DNA of 64,000 bases from JBGVSA01 sp041807905 (GTDB lineage Bacteria > Pseudomonadota > Gammaproteobacteria > Burkholderiales > Rhodocyclaceae), in contig NZ_JBGVSA010000013.1 of assembly GCF_041807905.1 (NCBI RefSeq), positions 55,782 to 119,781 on the forward strand. The letters run 5' to 3'. The position numbers and the translations under genes are program-made. Under the pieces are notes generated by a model. The model saw only the letters and a list, made by a program, of their open reading frames with translations. It made no database searches and had not been told where the DNA came from. Positions 55,596 through 62,778 of the stretch are shown here, piece after piece; position 1 is the stretch's first letter; the number at the start of each line of letters is the position of its first letter.

Positions 55596-56609
55596 TCATG
55601 ACGCAGGCAGCGGGCGCGCGTCGGCTGTCGCCCACGACACGAAGACGGCTTCACCGGGCGCGATGGGCGCGGCGTAGTAATCGGCTTCGGGCAGTGTGGC
55701 GGTCAGGTCGGGGATGTGTTCGTGATGCAGGGCCAGTTGCACGTAAGTGCCCTGGTATTCCACGGCACGCACGCGCGCCGCGATGGGCTCGCCCGTGGGC
55801 TGCGCGCGCGACAGACGCGTGCGGTCTGCGCGCAGGGCGATCTTGCCGGTCGGGGTGGCGATCACGTTGTGGCCGCCGAGAAAGCGGGCGACGAATTCGG
55901 TGGCGGGGGTGTCGAAGATTTCGTGCGGCGAGCCCACCTGTTCGATGCGGCCATGGTTCATCACCACCACTTGGTCGGACAGCGCCATGGCTTCTTCCTG
56001 CGAGTGGGTGACGTGGATGAAGGTAAAACCGAGTTCGAGTTGCCAGCGCTTGAGTTCCGCCCGCATGCGGATGCGCAGGAACGGGTCGAGCGCGGAGAGC
56101 GGTTCGTCCAGCAGCAGCACGCGCGGTTCGACGATCAGCGCACGCGCGAGCGCCACGCGCTGCTGCTGCCCACCGGACAGTTGCCCTGGCTTGCGGTCGG
56201 CATACGGCGTCATGTCGACCAGTTCCAGCAACTGGTGCGCACGCTTGTGGCGCGTGGCCTTGTCGACGCCGGCCATCTTGAGGCTGAAGGCAACGTTGTC
56301 CAGCGCCGACAGATGTGGGAAGAGCGCATAGCTCTGGAACATCATCGCCGTGCCGCGTTGCGCGGTCGGCAGAATCGTGATGTTGCGCGGCCCGAGCAGG
56401 ATGTCGCCGTCGGTCACCGATTCGTGCCCCGCGATCATGCGCAGCGTCGACGTCTTGCCGCAGCCCGAAGGGCCGAGCAGACAACAGTACGCGCCGGCCT
56501 TGATGCGCAGGTCGATGGCATCCACGGCCGTGGCGCCGCCGCCGTAGCGTTTGGTCAGCTTGATCAGTTCAAGGTCTGCCGCGCGCGTCGAACGTGATTC
56601 GGCGGTCAT
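55596..56609 (-). CDS. potA: ABC transporter ATP-binding protein (PotA-like)
   Basis: A 337-residue ATPase with Walker A (GPSGCGKTS), signature LSGGQQQR, Walker B (VLLLDEPLSALDPF) and a C-terminal TOBE domain. It heads the order potA-potD-potB-potC-racemase, all leftward. A MarR gene lies 217 bp upstream on the same strand and may regulate it. Confidence 0.9.
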   Translation of the reverse strand: MTAESRSTRAADLELIKLTKRYGGGATAVDAIDLRIKAGAYCCLLGPSGCGKTSTLRMIAGHESVTDGDILLGPRNITILPTAQRGTAMMFQSYALFPHLSALDNVAFSLKMAGVDKATRHKRAHQLLELVDMTPYADRKPGQLSGGQQQRVALARALIVEPRVLLLDEPLSALDPFLRIRMRAELKRWQLELGFTFIHVTHSQEEAMALSDQVVVMNHGRIEQVGSPHEIFDTPATEFVARFLGGHNVIATPTGKIALRADRTRLSRAQPTGEPIAARVRAVEYQGTYVQLALHHEHIPDLTATLPEADYYAAPIAPGEAVFVSWATADARPLPAS

Positions 56610-56825
56610 TGCATGGGTCTCCGCTCAGGGCTGGTTCAAGGCCAGCAGAGCAACGCTTATGCCATCGCGCTAGGTGTTCGGAAAACGACGTGCAATCAGT
56701 GCCTTACGGAATGGGTAAAGAAGCCGGCGAAGGTGCCGCGAGAGGGTGCGCACGGATTCGGTGCGCGATGGCGACGCCGGTGCCCGCCTTGGTGAATGGC
56801 GGGCGGGACGGCGTCGCGGCGGGGA

Positions 56826-57263
56826 TTACTTGCTGCGTTCGATGCTCGCCTTGAGGCGTTCGAGCACCTGCGTGACGCGTTCGAGATCGTCTTCTGACAC
56901 GTCGAGCAGGAGTTCCTTGCGGTACTGCGCGGCAACTGTCTTGAGCACGCCGAACATTTCCTGCCCCTTGTCGGTGAGGGTCACGTGCTTGACGCGACGG
57001 TCGGTCTGCGAGGGCACGCGCAGCACGAAGCCTGCCGCTTCGAGGCGGTCCAGCGTGCTCACCATCGTCGCGCCTTCGACGCCGAGATTGTTGGAGATTT
57101 CGATTTGCGACATGGGCGCCTCGGCCCGCGCAATCGCACTGATGGCCTGCCAGCCTGCACGGCCGAGGCCGAAGTCCTTCAGTCGGCGATCCAGTTCCAG
57201 GCGCCACAGGTGGGCCAGACCATGGAGGGTCGTCGAGAATCTCTCATCCAGAGGCAGCGTCAT
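56826..57263 (-). CDS. MarR-family transcriptional regulator
   Basis: A 145-residue winged-helix repressor. The recognition region is SQIEISNNLGVEGATMVSTLDRLEAAGFV followed by the wing DRRVKHVTLT, both in the usual MarR places. Ligand is unknown, commonly an aromatic or phenolic compound in this family. It lies upstream of the potADBC-racemase set on the same strand and is divergent from the DUF3016 gene. No clear palindrome was found at its own promoter. Confidence 0.88.
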   Translation of the reverse strand: MTLPLDERFSTTLHGLAHLWRLELDRRLKDFGLGRAGWQAISAIARAEAPMSQIEISNNLGVEGATMVSTLDRLEAAGFVLRVPSQTDRRVKHVTLTDKGQEMFGVLKTVAAQYRKELLLDVSEDDLERVTQVLERLKASIERSK

Positions 57264-57349
57264 GTAAGAAATCGTAGTTTTTGTGAAGTGCGCAGTGTAC
57301 CGTGACTTGCCCTTATGTCGCGCCTCTGCGCACCTGTCGTCGCCCTATG

Positions 57350-57364
57350 TGAGAATGGTTCTCA
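57350..57364 (+). promoter_or_regulatory. Fur box before the DUF3016 gene
   Basis: TGAGAA-TGG-TTCTCA is a perfect inverted repeat and differs from the common TGAGAATGATTCTCA Fur site at one position. It lies 28 bp upstream of the start codon, as expected for an iron-repressed promoter. No other gene starts rightward here. Confidence 0.7.
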
Positions 57365-57391
57365 TGAATTCTCTGGCATGGGGAAACGCGC

Positions 57392-57883
57392 ATGAGGCAA
57401 GTCGTGGCGAGCATCATCCTGAGCCTTTTGCCGGCCGTCGCCATGGCGGCCGACAACGTGACCGTGCGATTTGTCTCGCCGGACCAATACACGGATGGCG
57501 ATCCGCGCGGCGGCATGCCGACCAAGGGCGTGCTGGAAGCGTTCCAGCGGTACTTTGAAAGCGCGGGTGGCAAGCGCCTGCACGACGGGCAGCAGCTCGC
57601 CATCGACGTGCTCGACATCGATCTGGCTGGCGAGATCAGTCCGCGCCGCGCGCAGGGCGTGCGCATCATGGGTGAGGTCACGCCGCCGCGCATCCGGCTC
57701 GCCTATCGGCTGACGGAGGGCGACAAGGTGGTATCGGAGGGGAATGACTTTGTTGTTAACAGCAACTATCTCGCCGATGCGCCGTATCGCACCGATGCCG
57801 ATCCGCTGTTCTACGAGAAGAAAATGCTCGATGCATGGTTCAACGATCGCATCGGCAAGCCGCTGGACGGGTCGGAGGACTAG
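57392..57883 (+). CDS. DUF3016 periplasmic protein, probably iron-regulated
   Basis: A 163-residue exported protein: residues 1-19 are a signal peptide ending AMA before ADNVTVRFVSP. The rest matches the DUF3016 family in layout (TVRFVSPDQYTDG near the start and a C-terminal EKKMLDAWFNDRIGKPL). Function of the family is unknown. The near-perfect Fur box just upstream suggests expression under iron limitation, so a role in metal or oxidative stress handling is worth testing. It stands alone between divergent marR and convergent cidB. Confidence 0.85.
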   Translation: MRQVVASIILSLLPAVAMAADNVTVRFVSPDQYTDGDPRGGMPTKGVLEAFQRYFESAGGKRLHDGQQLAIDVLDIDLAGEISPRRAQGVRIMGEVTPPRIRLAYRLTEGDKVVSEGNDFVVNSNYLADAPYRTDADPLFYEKKMLDAWFNDRIGKPLDGSED

Positions 57884-57909
57884 GACTCACTTCACGCAGT
57901 CAATGCGTG

Positions 57910-58593
57910 CTAGAGAATCTGCGCCAGCAGCGGGGCGATGATCACCATGAGCACGCCGGCAACGATCATGGTGAGGCTGGACACCACGCCTTCATCCACG
58001 CTGCGGCCGTGAGCCGTGGCCGTGCCGGCCGCGTGGGCGCCCGCGCCGAACAGCGCACCGCGCGCCAGGCTCGACCGCACCGGCAGAAACGCCAGCAGCC
58101 ATTCGCCCAGCATCATGCCGCACACGCCGGTGACCACCACGAACACTGCCGCGAGGTCTGCCGCGCCGCCGAGTTCGGGCGCGGCGATCATGGCGAAGGG
58201 CGTGCTGATCGAACGCACCGCAAGGCTGCGTTCGAGTGTTTCCGGCAGATGCATGAGACGCGCCAGCGCCACCGACGACACGACCGCCACCGTCATGCCG
58301 ACGCATACGCCCACCACCAGCGGCAGCCAGTGGCGGCGGATGGTGTCGCGGTAGTCGTAGATGGGGATGGCGAAGGCGACCGTGGCGGGCCCGAGCATCC
58401 AGCTCAGCCAGTGGCTGCGCGAGGCATAGGTGACGTAGGGGATGTGCGTGATCAGTAGCGCACAGATCAGGATCGCGGGCACCACGATCATCGGCGACAG
58501 CCATACGCGCTTGTACTGGCGGTGCACGCGCTTCATCGCAAAGTACAGCGCCACGGTGACGACCAGGCAGGCCGTGGCAAGCCACCCGCTCAT
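57910..58593 (-). CDS. cidB: LrgB/CidB-family membrane protein
   Basis: A 227-residue integral membrane protein with about six helices. The family motif is GRSVDEGVVSSL and the stretch GAGAHAAGTATAHG near the C-terminus, typical of LrgB (YohK in E. coli). The CidAB/LrgAB pairs are linked to murein-hydrolase control, programmed lysis and, in Bacillus, pyruvate transport. The ATG at 58593 overlaps the cidA stop (ATGA). Confidence 0.9.
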   Translation of the reverse strand: MSGWLATACLVVTVALYFAMKRVHRQYKRVWLSPMIVVPAILICALLITHIPYVTYASRSHWLSWMLGPATVAFAIPIYDYRDTIRRHWLPLVVGVCVGMTVAVVSSVALARLMHLPETLERSLAVRSISTPFAMIAAPELGGAADLAAVFVVVTGVCGMMLGEWLLAFLPVRSSLARGALFGAGAHAAGTATAHGRSVDEGVVSSLTMIVAGVLMVIIAPLLAQIL

Positions 58594-59048
58594 GCTTGCT
58601 TCTCCGCCGCCATGCGTTCGCGCCGGCGCGCATGCCACGCCTGGATCCGCCATGTGGCATCCACGGCGAGCGCCGTGCTGGCCATGACGCAGACGGTGCT
58701 GCCGACGATGACGACGAAGATCGCCAGCCCGTTGCGGCGGATCATGTCGGGGTACTGGATGATGGCGATCACGGCCGGGATGAAGAACAACAGCATTTCG
58801 CTGATCAGCCAGCCGGCGCCATGCGCCAGCCAGTCGCGCCGGATCACACCCGTCCACAGCAATGCCAGTACGACGCCCAGGCCCAGCAGGCTGCTCGGCA
58901 CCTGCGGCAGGAACCTGCGCGAGACGATATCGGCGCAGATCCAGATCAGCGCGATCAGCATCACCTGCGAGGCGACGACGATGAAGCGCTGGGTGCGGCT
59001 GGCGGGCGAGGGGACGGCGGGCGTGGTCATGCGGGTGGACGGCTGCAT
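58590..59048 (-). CDS. cidA: LrgA/CidA-family holin-like membrane protein
   Basis: A protein of about 152 residues with four helices. It has the LrgA core: SSLLGLGVVLALLW and LFFIPAVIAIIQYPD. Two starts are possible, ATG 59048 or 59030, neither with a good ribosome site; the longer is listed. It is co-transcribed with cidB and divergent from a LysR gene that is probably its regulator. The basic C-terminal tail (RRRERMAAEKQA) is cytoplasmic. Confidence 0.85.
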   Translation of the reverse strand: MQPSTRMTTPAVPSPASRTQRFIVVASQVMLIALIWICADIVSRRFLPQVPSSLLGLGVVLALLWTGVIRRDWLAHGAGWLISEMLLFFIPAVIAIIQYPDMIRRNGLAIFVVIVGSTVCVMASTALAVDATWRIQAWHARRRERMAAEKQA

Positions 59049-59100
59049 CGGGAATCTGTGCCAAGTGTAGGCGCTCTGCGACCCATAATGAAAATGAATT

Positions 59101-59130
59101 ATTGGAATAAAATCGATTCCAATATGGAAT
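59101..59130. promoter_or_regulatory. LysR-type operator with three half-sites between cidA and cidR
   Basis: ATTGGAAT (59101-59108) and ATTCCAAT (59116-59123) form a perfect inverted repeat with a 7-bp centre. A further half-site makes a second overlapping palindrome, ATTCCA-ATA-TGGAAT (59116-59130). Such overlapping half-sites let LysR tetramers shift between a recognition and an activation site. It lies 25 bp before the cidR start. Confidence 0.7.
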
Positions 59131-59154
59131 GACTTGCCGGTTGGGGGAGGAGCG

Positions 59155-60051
59155 ATGGAACTCAAAGCGCTGCGTTGTCTGATCGAGGTCGTTCGCACCG
59201 GCAGCTTTACACGCGCGGCCAGCAACCTGTTCGTCACGCAACCCACCATCAGCAAGATGATCCGGGCGCTCGAAGATGAGCTCGGCACGCCTTTGCTGCT
59301 GCGTGAAGGGCGCGGCGTGCGCCTGACCGATGCGGGCCGCGTGGTGTTCGAGCAGGGGCAGGCGGTGCTGGCGGCTTCGGCGCGCCTGCAAGGCGAACTC
59401 GAATCGCTCGGGCAACGCGTGCGCGGCCCCTTGCGCATGGGCTTGCCGCCCATGGTCGGGACCGCGTTTTTCGCGCCCGTGGTGCGCGCTTATCGCGAGC
59501 GCTATCCAGAAGTGGAGTTGATGCTGACCGAGGACGGTGCGCGCGACCTGGAGCGCGGCATTCTGGCGGGCGATCTCGAACTGGCCGTGACGGTACTGCC
59601 CACGGCGCGCGAGGAACTTGCCACCCAGGAGTTCTCCAGCGAAGACCTGTGCCTGCTGGCGCCTGCCGGTTCGGTGTGGTCGAAGCGCCAGGCCGTCGCC
59701 ATCGGGCAGTTGCGCGACGAACCGCTGATTCTCTTCAACGAAGGTTTTGCGCTGGCCGACCGCATTGCCGCGGCCTGCCGCGAAGCCGGATTTTCCCCGC
59801 GCATCGCCGCGCGCAGCGGGCAGTGGGATTTCATCGCCGAACTGGTCTCCGCGCGCCTTGGCGTGGCGCTCCTGCCGCGTCGCCTGTGCGAGCGGCTCGA
59901 TCCCCGTCGCTTCACGTGGGCCACGCTCAATGACCCGCACATCCCGTGGCGGCTCGCCTTCATCTGGATGAAGGAGAGCTACCTCTCGCACGCCGCCCGC
60001 GCTTTCCTCGACGTGGCGCAGGAGGCGCTGCTCGTCCCTGCTAAGGGCTGA
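59155..60051 (+). CDS. cidR: LysR-family regulator of cidAB
   Basis: A 298-residue regulator with the N-terminal winged helix (LIEVVRTGSFTRAASNLFVTQPTISKMIRALE) reported here in parts for position 6-37, and a C-terminal periplasmic-binding-like effector domain. It is divergent from cidAB, the arrangement of CidR/YwbI regulators, which respond to acetate or carboxylic metabolites in Bacillus and Staphylococcus. GGAGGAG lies just before the ATG at 59155; an in-frame codon 21 bp upstream is excluded by that. Its last 11 bp overlap the convergent yfeK gene. Confidence 0.9.
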   Translation: MELKALRCLIEVVRTGSFTRAASNLFVTQPTISKMIRALEDELGTPLLLREGRGVRLTDAGRVVFEQGQAVLAASARLQGELESLGQRVRGPLRMGLPPMVGTAFFAPVVRAYRERYPEVELMLTEDGARDLERGILAGDLELAVTVLPTAREELATQEFSSEDLCLLAPAGSVWSKRQAVAIGQLRDEPLILFNEGFALADRIAAACREAGFSPRIAARSGQWDFIAELVSARLGVALLPRRLCERLDPRRFTWATLNDPHIPWRLAFIWMKESYLSHAARAFLDVAQEALLVPAKG

Positions 60052-60424
60052 CCTGCTTGAGCAGTTCGTGGAGGAACGGCTTGGCGGGTTGGGCTGGTTT
60101 GCCGGCTTGCTGGATGGTGTAGGGCTCGCCCGACATCGACGAGGACGACGCGACCTTGTCGATGAACTCTTCTGCCGTATCGAGGCGATTGCGCGTGCGC
60201 GACAGCTTGAGCCTGAGGTGCGCCACCGCATCGGCAGCGTTGTGCTTTTCGCCGTTGCGGATGAACACGAGATCGGTGCGCTTGGCCAGCGCCGCCAGCA
60301 TGGCGTCGACGCGGGCTTCCTCCTTAGCCGACAGTGCGAAAGCCGGCAAAGGGGACAGCAGGCCGAGCGTGAGCGCAACGAGCACGACGCGCAGGAAGAG
60401 GGCAAAACGGCGGGGCAGTTTCAT
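60041..60424 (-). CDS. yfeK: YfeK-like DUF5329 periplasmic protein
   Basis: A 127-residue exported protein with a signal peptide (residues 1 to about 30, ending FALS) and the conserved DUF5329 body: LVFIRNGEKHNAADAVAHLR, TRNRLDTAEEFIDKVASSSS and KPFLHELL. It is close to E. coli YfeK, whose function is unknown. The ATG at 60424 is used; a TTG three codons upstream is possible. Its 3' end overlaps the convergent cidR stop by 11 bp. Confidence 0.85.
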   Translation of the reverse strand: MKLPRRFALFLRVVLVALTLGLLSPLPAFALSAKEEARVDAMLAALAKRTDLVFIRNGEKHNAADAVAHLRLKLSRTRNRLDTAEEFIDKVASSSSMSGEPYTIQQAGKPAQPAKPFLHELLKQVSP

Positions 60425-60862
60425 CGGCGGCAATCCGGCAAGAGGTATCGCGCGATGTTAGTCGCCCGTCGCCGTCCCCGCCATGACGGACTCCAAGCGG
60501 ATCAACGGCGCCCGGCGGCCTGAAACGACGCACTGCGAAGCGCATTGAGCCGGATTATGGCAAGCGCATCGCGCGGGTTGCCATCGAGTGCCGGGGCAAT
60601 AAGTGCTGGCAGGCGGTGCTGCGACGCGATCGATGTCATCGGTCGTTTCTGGGTGTGTGAAGGAAACGGCATAACGGGCGCGATGCCATGCTGCCGATAC
60701 CGGGCGTGGCGATGTGTGGCGCAACCGCATCGCGGAGCGCGAGGCGGCGGAGGGCCTGGCGCCCTCCACACCGTAGATGTACGTTGGCAAGAACATCGGT
60801 CGGCTGCTGGATCGATTGCAGGTGCGGCTGGATGCCGGGCGAAGTGATCGCCCCGGCATCCT
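60425..60862. other. Intergenic stretch between yfeK and glrR
   Basis: About 440 bp without a supported gene; both neighbours are leftward, so it holds the yfeK promoter and the glrR 3' region. One hairpin, GGAGGGC-CTGGC-GCCCTCC (60749-60767), lacks a T run. Open frames on both strands show no ribosome site or known motif. Confidence 0.5.
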
Positions 60863-62230
60863 TCAGGCCAGTTCGGCCGTCGCCTTGAATGCGCCGGGCT
60901 CCAGTTGATGGCGCGAGAGCAGGCGGTAGAACTCGGTGCGGTTGCGCTTGGCGAGCCGCGCGGCCTGGCTGACGTTGCCCTCGGTCAGCCGAAGCAGGCG
61001 AATCAGGTAGTCGCGCTCGAAGCGACGGCGCGCTTCGTCGAAGGACTCGATGGCGGGTTGATCTTCCTGGATGGCGCGCTGCACCAGCGAGGCGGGGATC
61101 AATGGCGTGGTCGATAGCGCCACCGTCTGCTCGACGACGTTGAGCAACTGGCGCACGTTACCCGGCCAGGGCGCGGCGACGAGCAGCTCCATGGCCTCGG
61201 GTGCGAAGGCGTTCACCGTGCGCTCGTACCGTTGTGCCAGCCGCTTGAGAAAGTGGTTGGCCAGCAGTGGGATGTCTTCGCGCCGTTCCGCCAGCGGCGG
61301 GATCGCCAGCGCGACCACGTTCAGGCGGTAGTAGAGATCGTCGCGGAAGCGGCCCTCGGTCCGCGCCACGTCGAGGTTGCGGTGGGTCGCCGAGATGATG
61401 CGCACGTCGATCGGCACGCTGCGCGTGGCGCCGACGGGGCGAACCTGTCTTTCTTCAAGCACGCGCAACAGCTTGACCTGCAATGCCAGCGGCATGTCGC
61501 CGATTTCATCCAGGAACAAGGTGCCACCCTGTGCGGCCATGAATAGTCCTTCGTGGTCGCGGTGCGCACCGGTGAAGGAACCCTTCACGTGGCCGAAGAG
61601 TTCCGATTCGAGCAACGGTTCGGGAATGGCGCCGCAATTGACGCCCACGAAAGGTTTGTCGGCGCGCGCGCTGGCCTTGTGGATGGCGCGCGCGAGCAGT
61701 TCCTTGCCCGCGCCGCTGGGGCCGGAGATGAACACGCTGACTTCGGAGCGGGCGACCAGTCGGGCCTGCTGGAGAAAGTCTTCCATCAGCGGGCTGCGGG
61801 TCAGGATGGCGGAGCGCCAATCGTTGTCGCCGCTGCCCGACGGCTCATCGGCGGCGGGGCCCGCCAGACCGATCGCGCGCTGGATCTGTTCGATCAGTTC
61901 GGCCGCGTCGTACGGCTTGGTCAGATAGCCGAACACCCCGCGTCGCGTCGCTTCGACCGCCTCGGGAATGTTGCCGTGCGCGGTGAGCACGATCACCGGC
62001 AGGCTGGGATGCGATTGGCGTACGGCTTCGAACAGCGCCATGCCGTCCATGCCGGGCATGCGCAGGTCGGTCACCAGCAGGTCGGGGCGGCTGCCCGCAA
62101 GCTGCGCGAGCGCAGCCTCGGCGTGCTCTGCGGTGGTGATGTCGAAACCAGAGGCTTTGAGGCGGATGGTCAGCAGGCGGAGCAGGTCGGGGTCGTCGTC
62201 TACAAGGAGAATCTTGGGGCGATGCGTCAT
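60863..62230 (-). CDS. glrR: Sigma-54-dependent response regulator GlrR (QseF)
   Basis: A 455-residue regulator: receiver (acceptor D55 in LLVTDLRMPG), AAA+ ATPase (Walker A GPSGAGKE at 170-177, Walker B LFLDEIGD) and a Fis-type helix-turn-helix (GNVSQAARLAKRNRTEFYRLL). In enterobacteria it activates glmY-type small RNAs and envelope stress genes with sigma-54. The sigma-54 contact loop is GSFTGA (217-222) rather than GAFTGA, a substitution known to be tolerated in some activators. The ATG overlaps the qseG stop (ATGA). It is the third gene of glrK-qseG-glrR. Confidence 0.93.
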   Translation of the reverse strand: MTHRPKILLVDDDPDLLRLLTIRLKASGFDITTAEHAEAALAQLAGSRPDLLVTDLRMPGMDGMALFEAVRQSHPSLPVIVLTAHGNIPEAVEATRRGVFGYLTKPYDAAELIEQIQRAIGLAGPAADEPSGSGDNDWRSAILTRSPLMEDFLQQARLVARSEVSVFISGPSGAGKELLARAIHKASARADKPFVGVNCGAIPEPLLESELFGHVKGSFTGAHRDHEGLFMAAQGGTLFLDEIGDMPLALQVKLLRVLEERQVRPVGATRSVPIDVRIISATHRNLDVARTEGRFRDDLYYRLNVVALAIPPLAERREDIPLLANHFLKRLAQRYERTVNAFAPEAMELLVAAPWPGNVRQLLNVVEQTVALSTTPLIPASLVQRAIQEDQPAIESFDEARRRFERDYLIRLLRLTEGNVSQAARLAKRNRTEFYRLLSRHQLEPGAFKATAELA

Positions 62231-62778
62231 TTCTGAGGTACCGGCGTTCGCTCGAGCATCTGTTTTTCGATATCCCGAATGGCATCGAGCTTCTGTTGCA
62301 GGGAATCACTTCGCTTCTGCTCGTCGCGCAGTTTCTGCTGCGTCGTGGAAAGGGCTTCGTCGGCGCGCTTCGAGTCTTGCAGAAGAGGCAGCAACAATTG
62401 GGCCACCGGATGCGTGCGTCCGCGTCCGTTGGCCTCGCCCGGCGGCACGTCGAGCAGCGCGACGGCCTTGCCTCGGTCGCCATTTGGGGCCGGCGCGAGC
62501 GCGAGGAAGGCGGCGAGCCTGAGTCGGTTGTCTTCGGTGCGGCGCGCACTGTATGCCTTTTGCAAGGCATCGGCGTCCGAGGCCAGTTCGGCCGGCGTTT
62601 CGGTCTTGATGCGGCTGGCGAGTGTGGTCAGGTAATCGCCGTTCACTTCGGTCTGCGTGGCGACAACCTTTGTGGGTGCGGCGCGCACCGGGGCACGATC
62701 GGCTGTTGCGCAGCCGGACATCGCGCAGGAGGCAATCATCGCCACGAGCGATAGGAATCTCATCGAGAAGGACATCAT
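62227..62778 (-). CDS. qseG: QseG-like outer-membrane lipoprotein
   Basis: A 183-residue lipoprotein; the lipobox SGC puts the anchor at C23. The body is mostly helical with a C-terminal coiled coil (RDEQKRSDSLQQKLDAIRDIE reported in part for 145-165). In E. coli QseG sits in the outer membrane, is encoded between the kinase and regulator, and helps activate the kinase. Both ends overlap neighbours by ATGA. The sequence is far less conserved than its neighbours; the call rests on position and lipoprotein form. Confidence 0.75.
   Translation of the reverse strand: MMSFSMRFLSLVAMIASCAMSGCATADRAPVRAAPTKVVATQTEVNGDYLTTLASRIKTETPAELASDADALQKAYSARRTEDNRLRLAAFLALAPAPNGDRGKAVALLDVPPGEANGRGRTHPVAQLLLPLLQDSKRADEALSTTQQKLRDEQKRSDSLQQKLDAIRDIEKQMLERTPVPQK

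Noticed and set aside
57910..60405. 831-residue minus-strand frame through cidB, cidA and cidR
   Set aside because: Only its last 227 residues (CidB) are real; the rest is out-of-frame sequence of cidA and antisense to cidR.
60458..60859. ORFs between yfeK and glrR
   Set aside because: Arg/Ala-rich frames on both strands with no start signal or motif.
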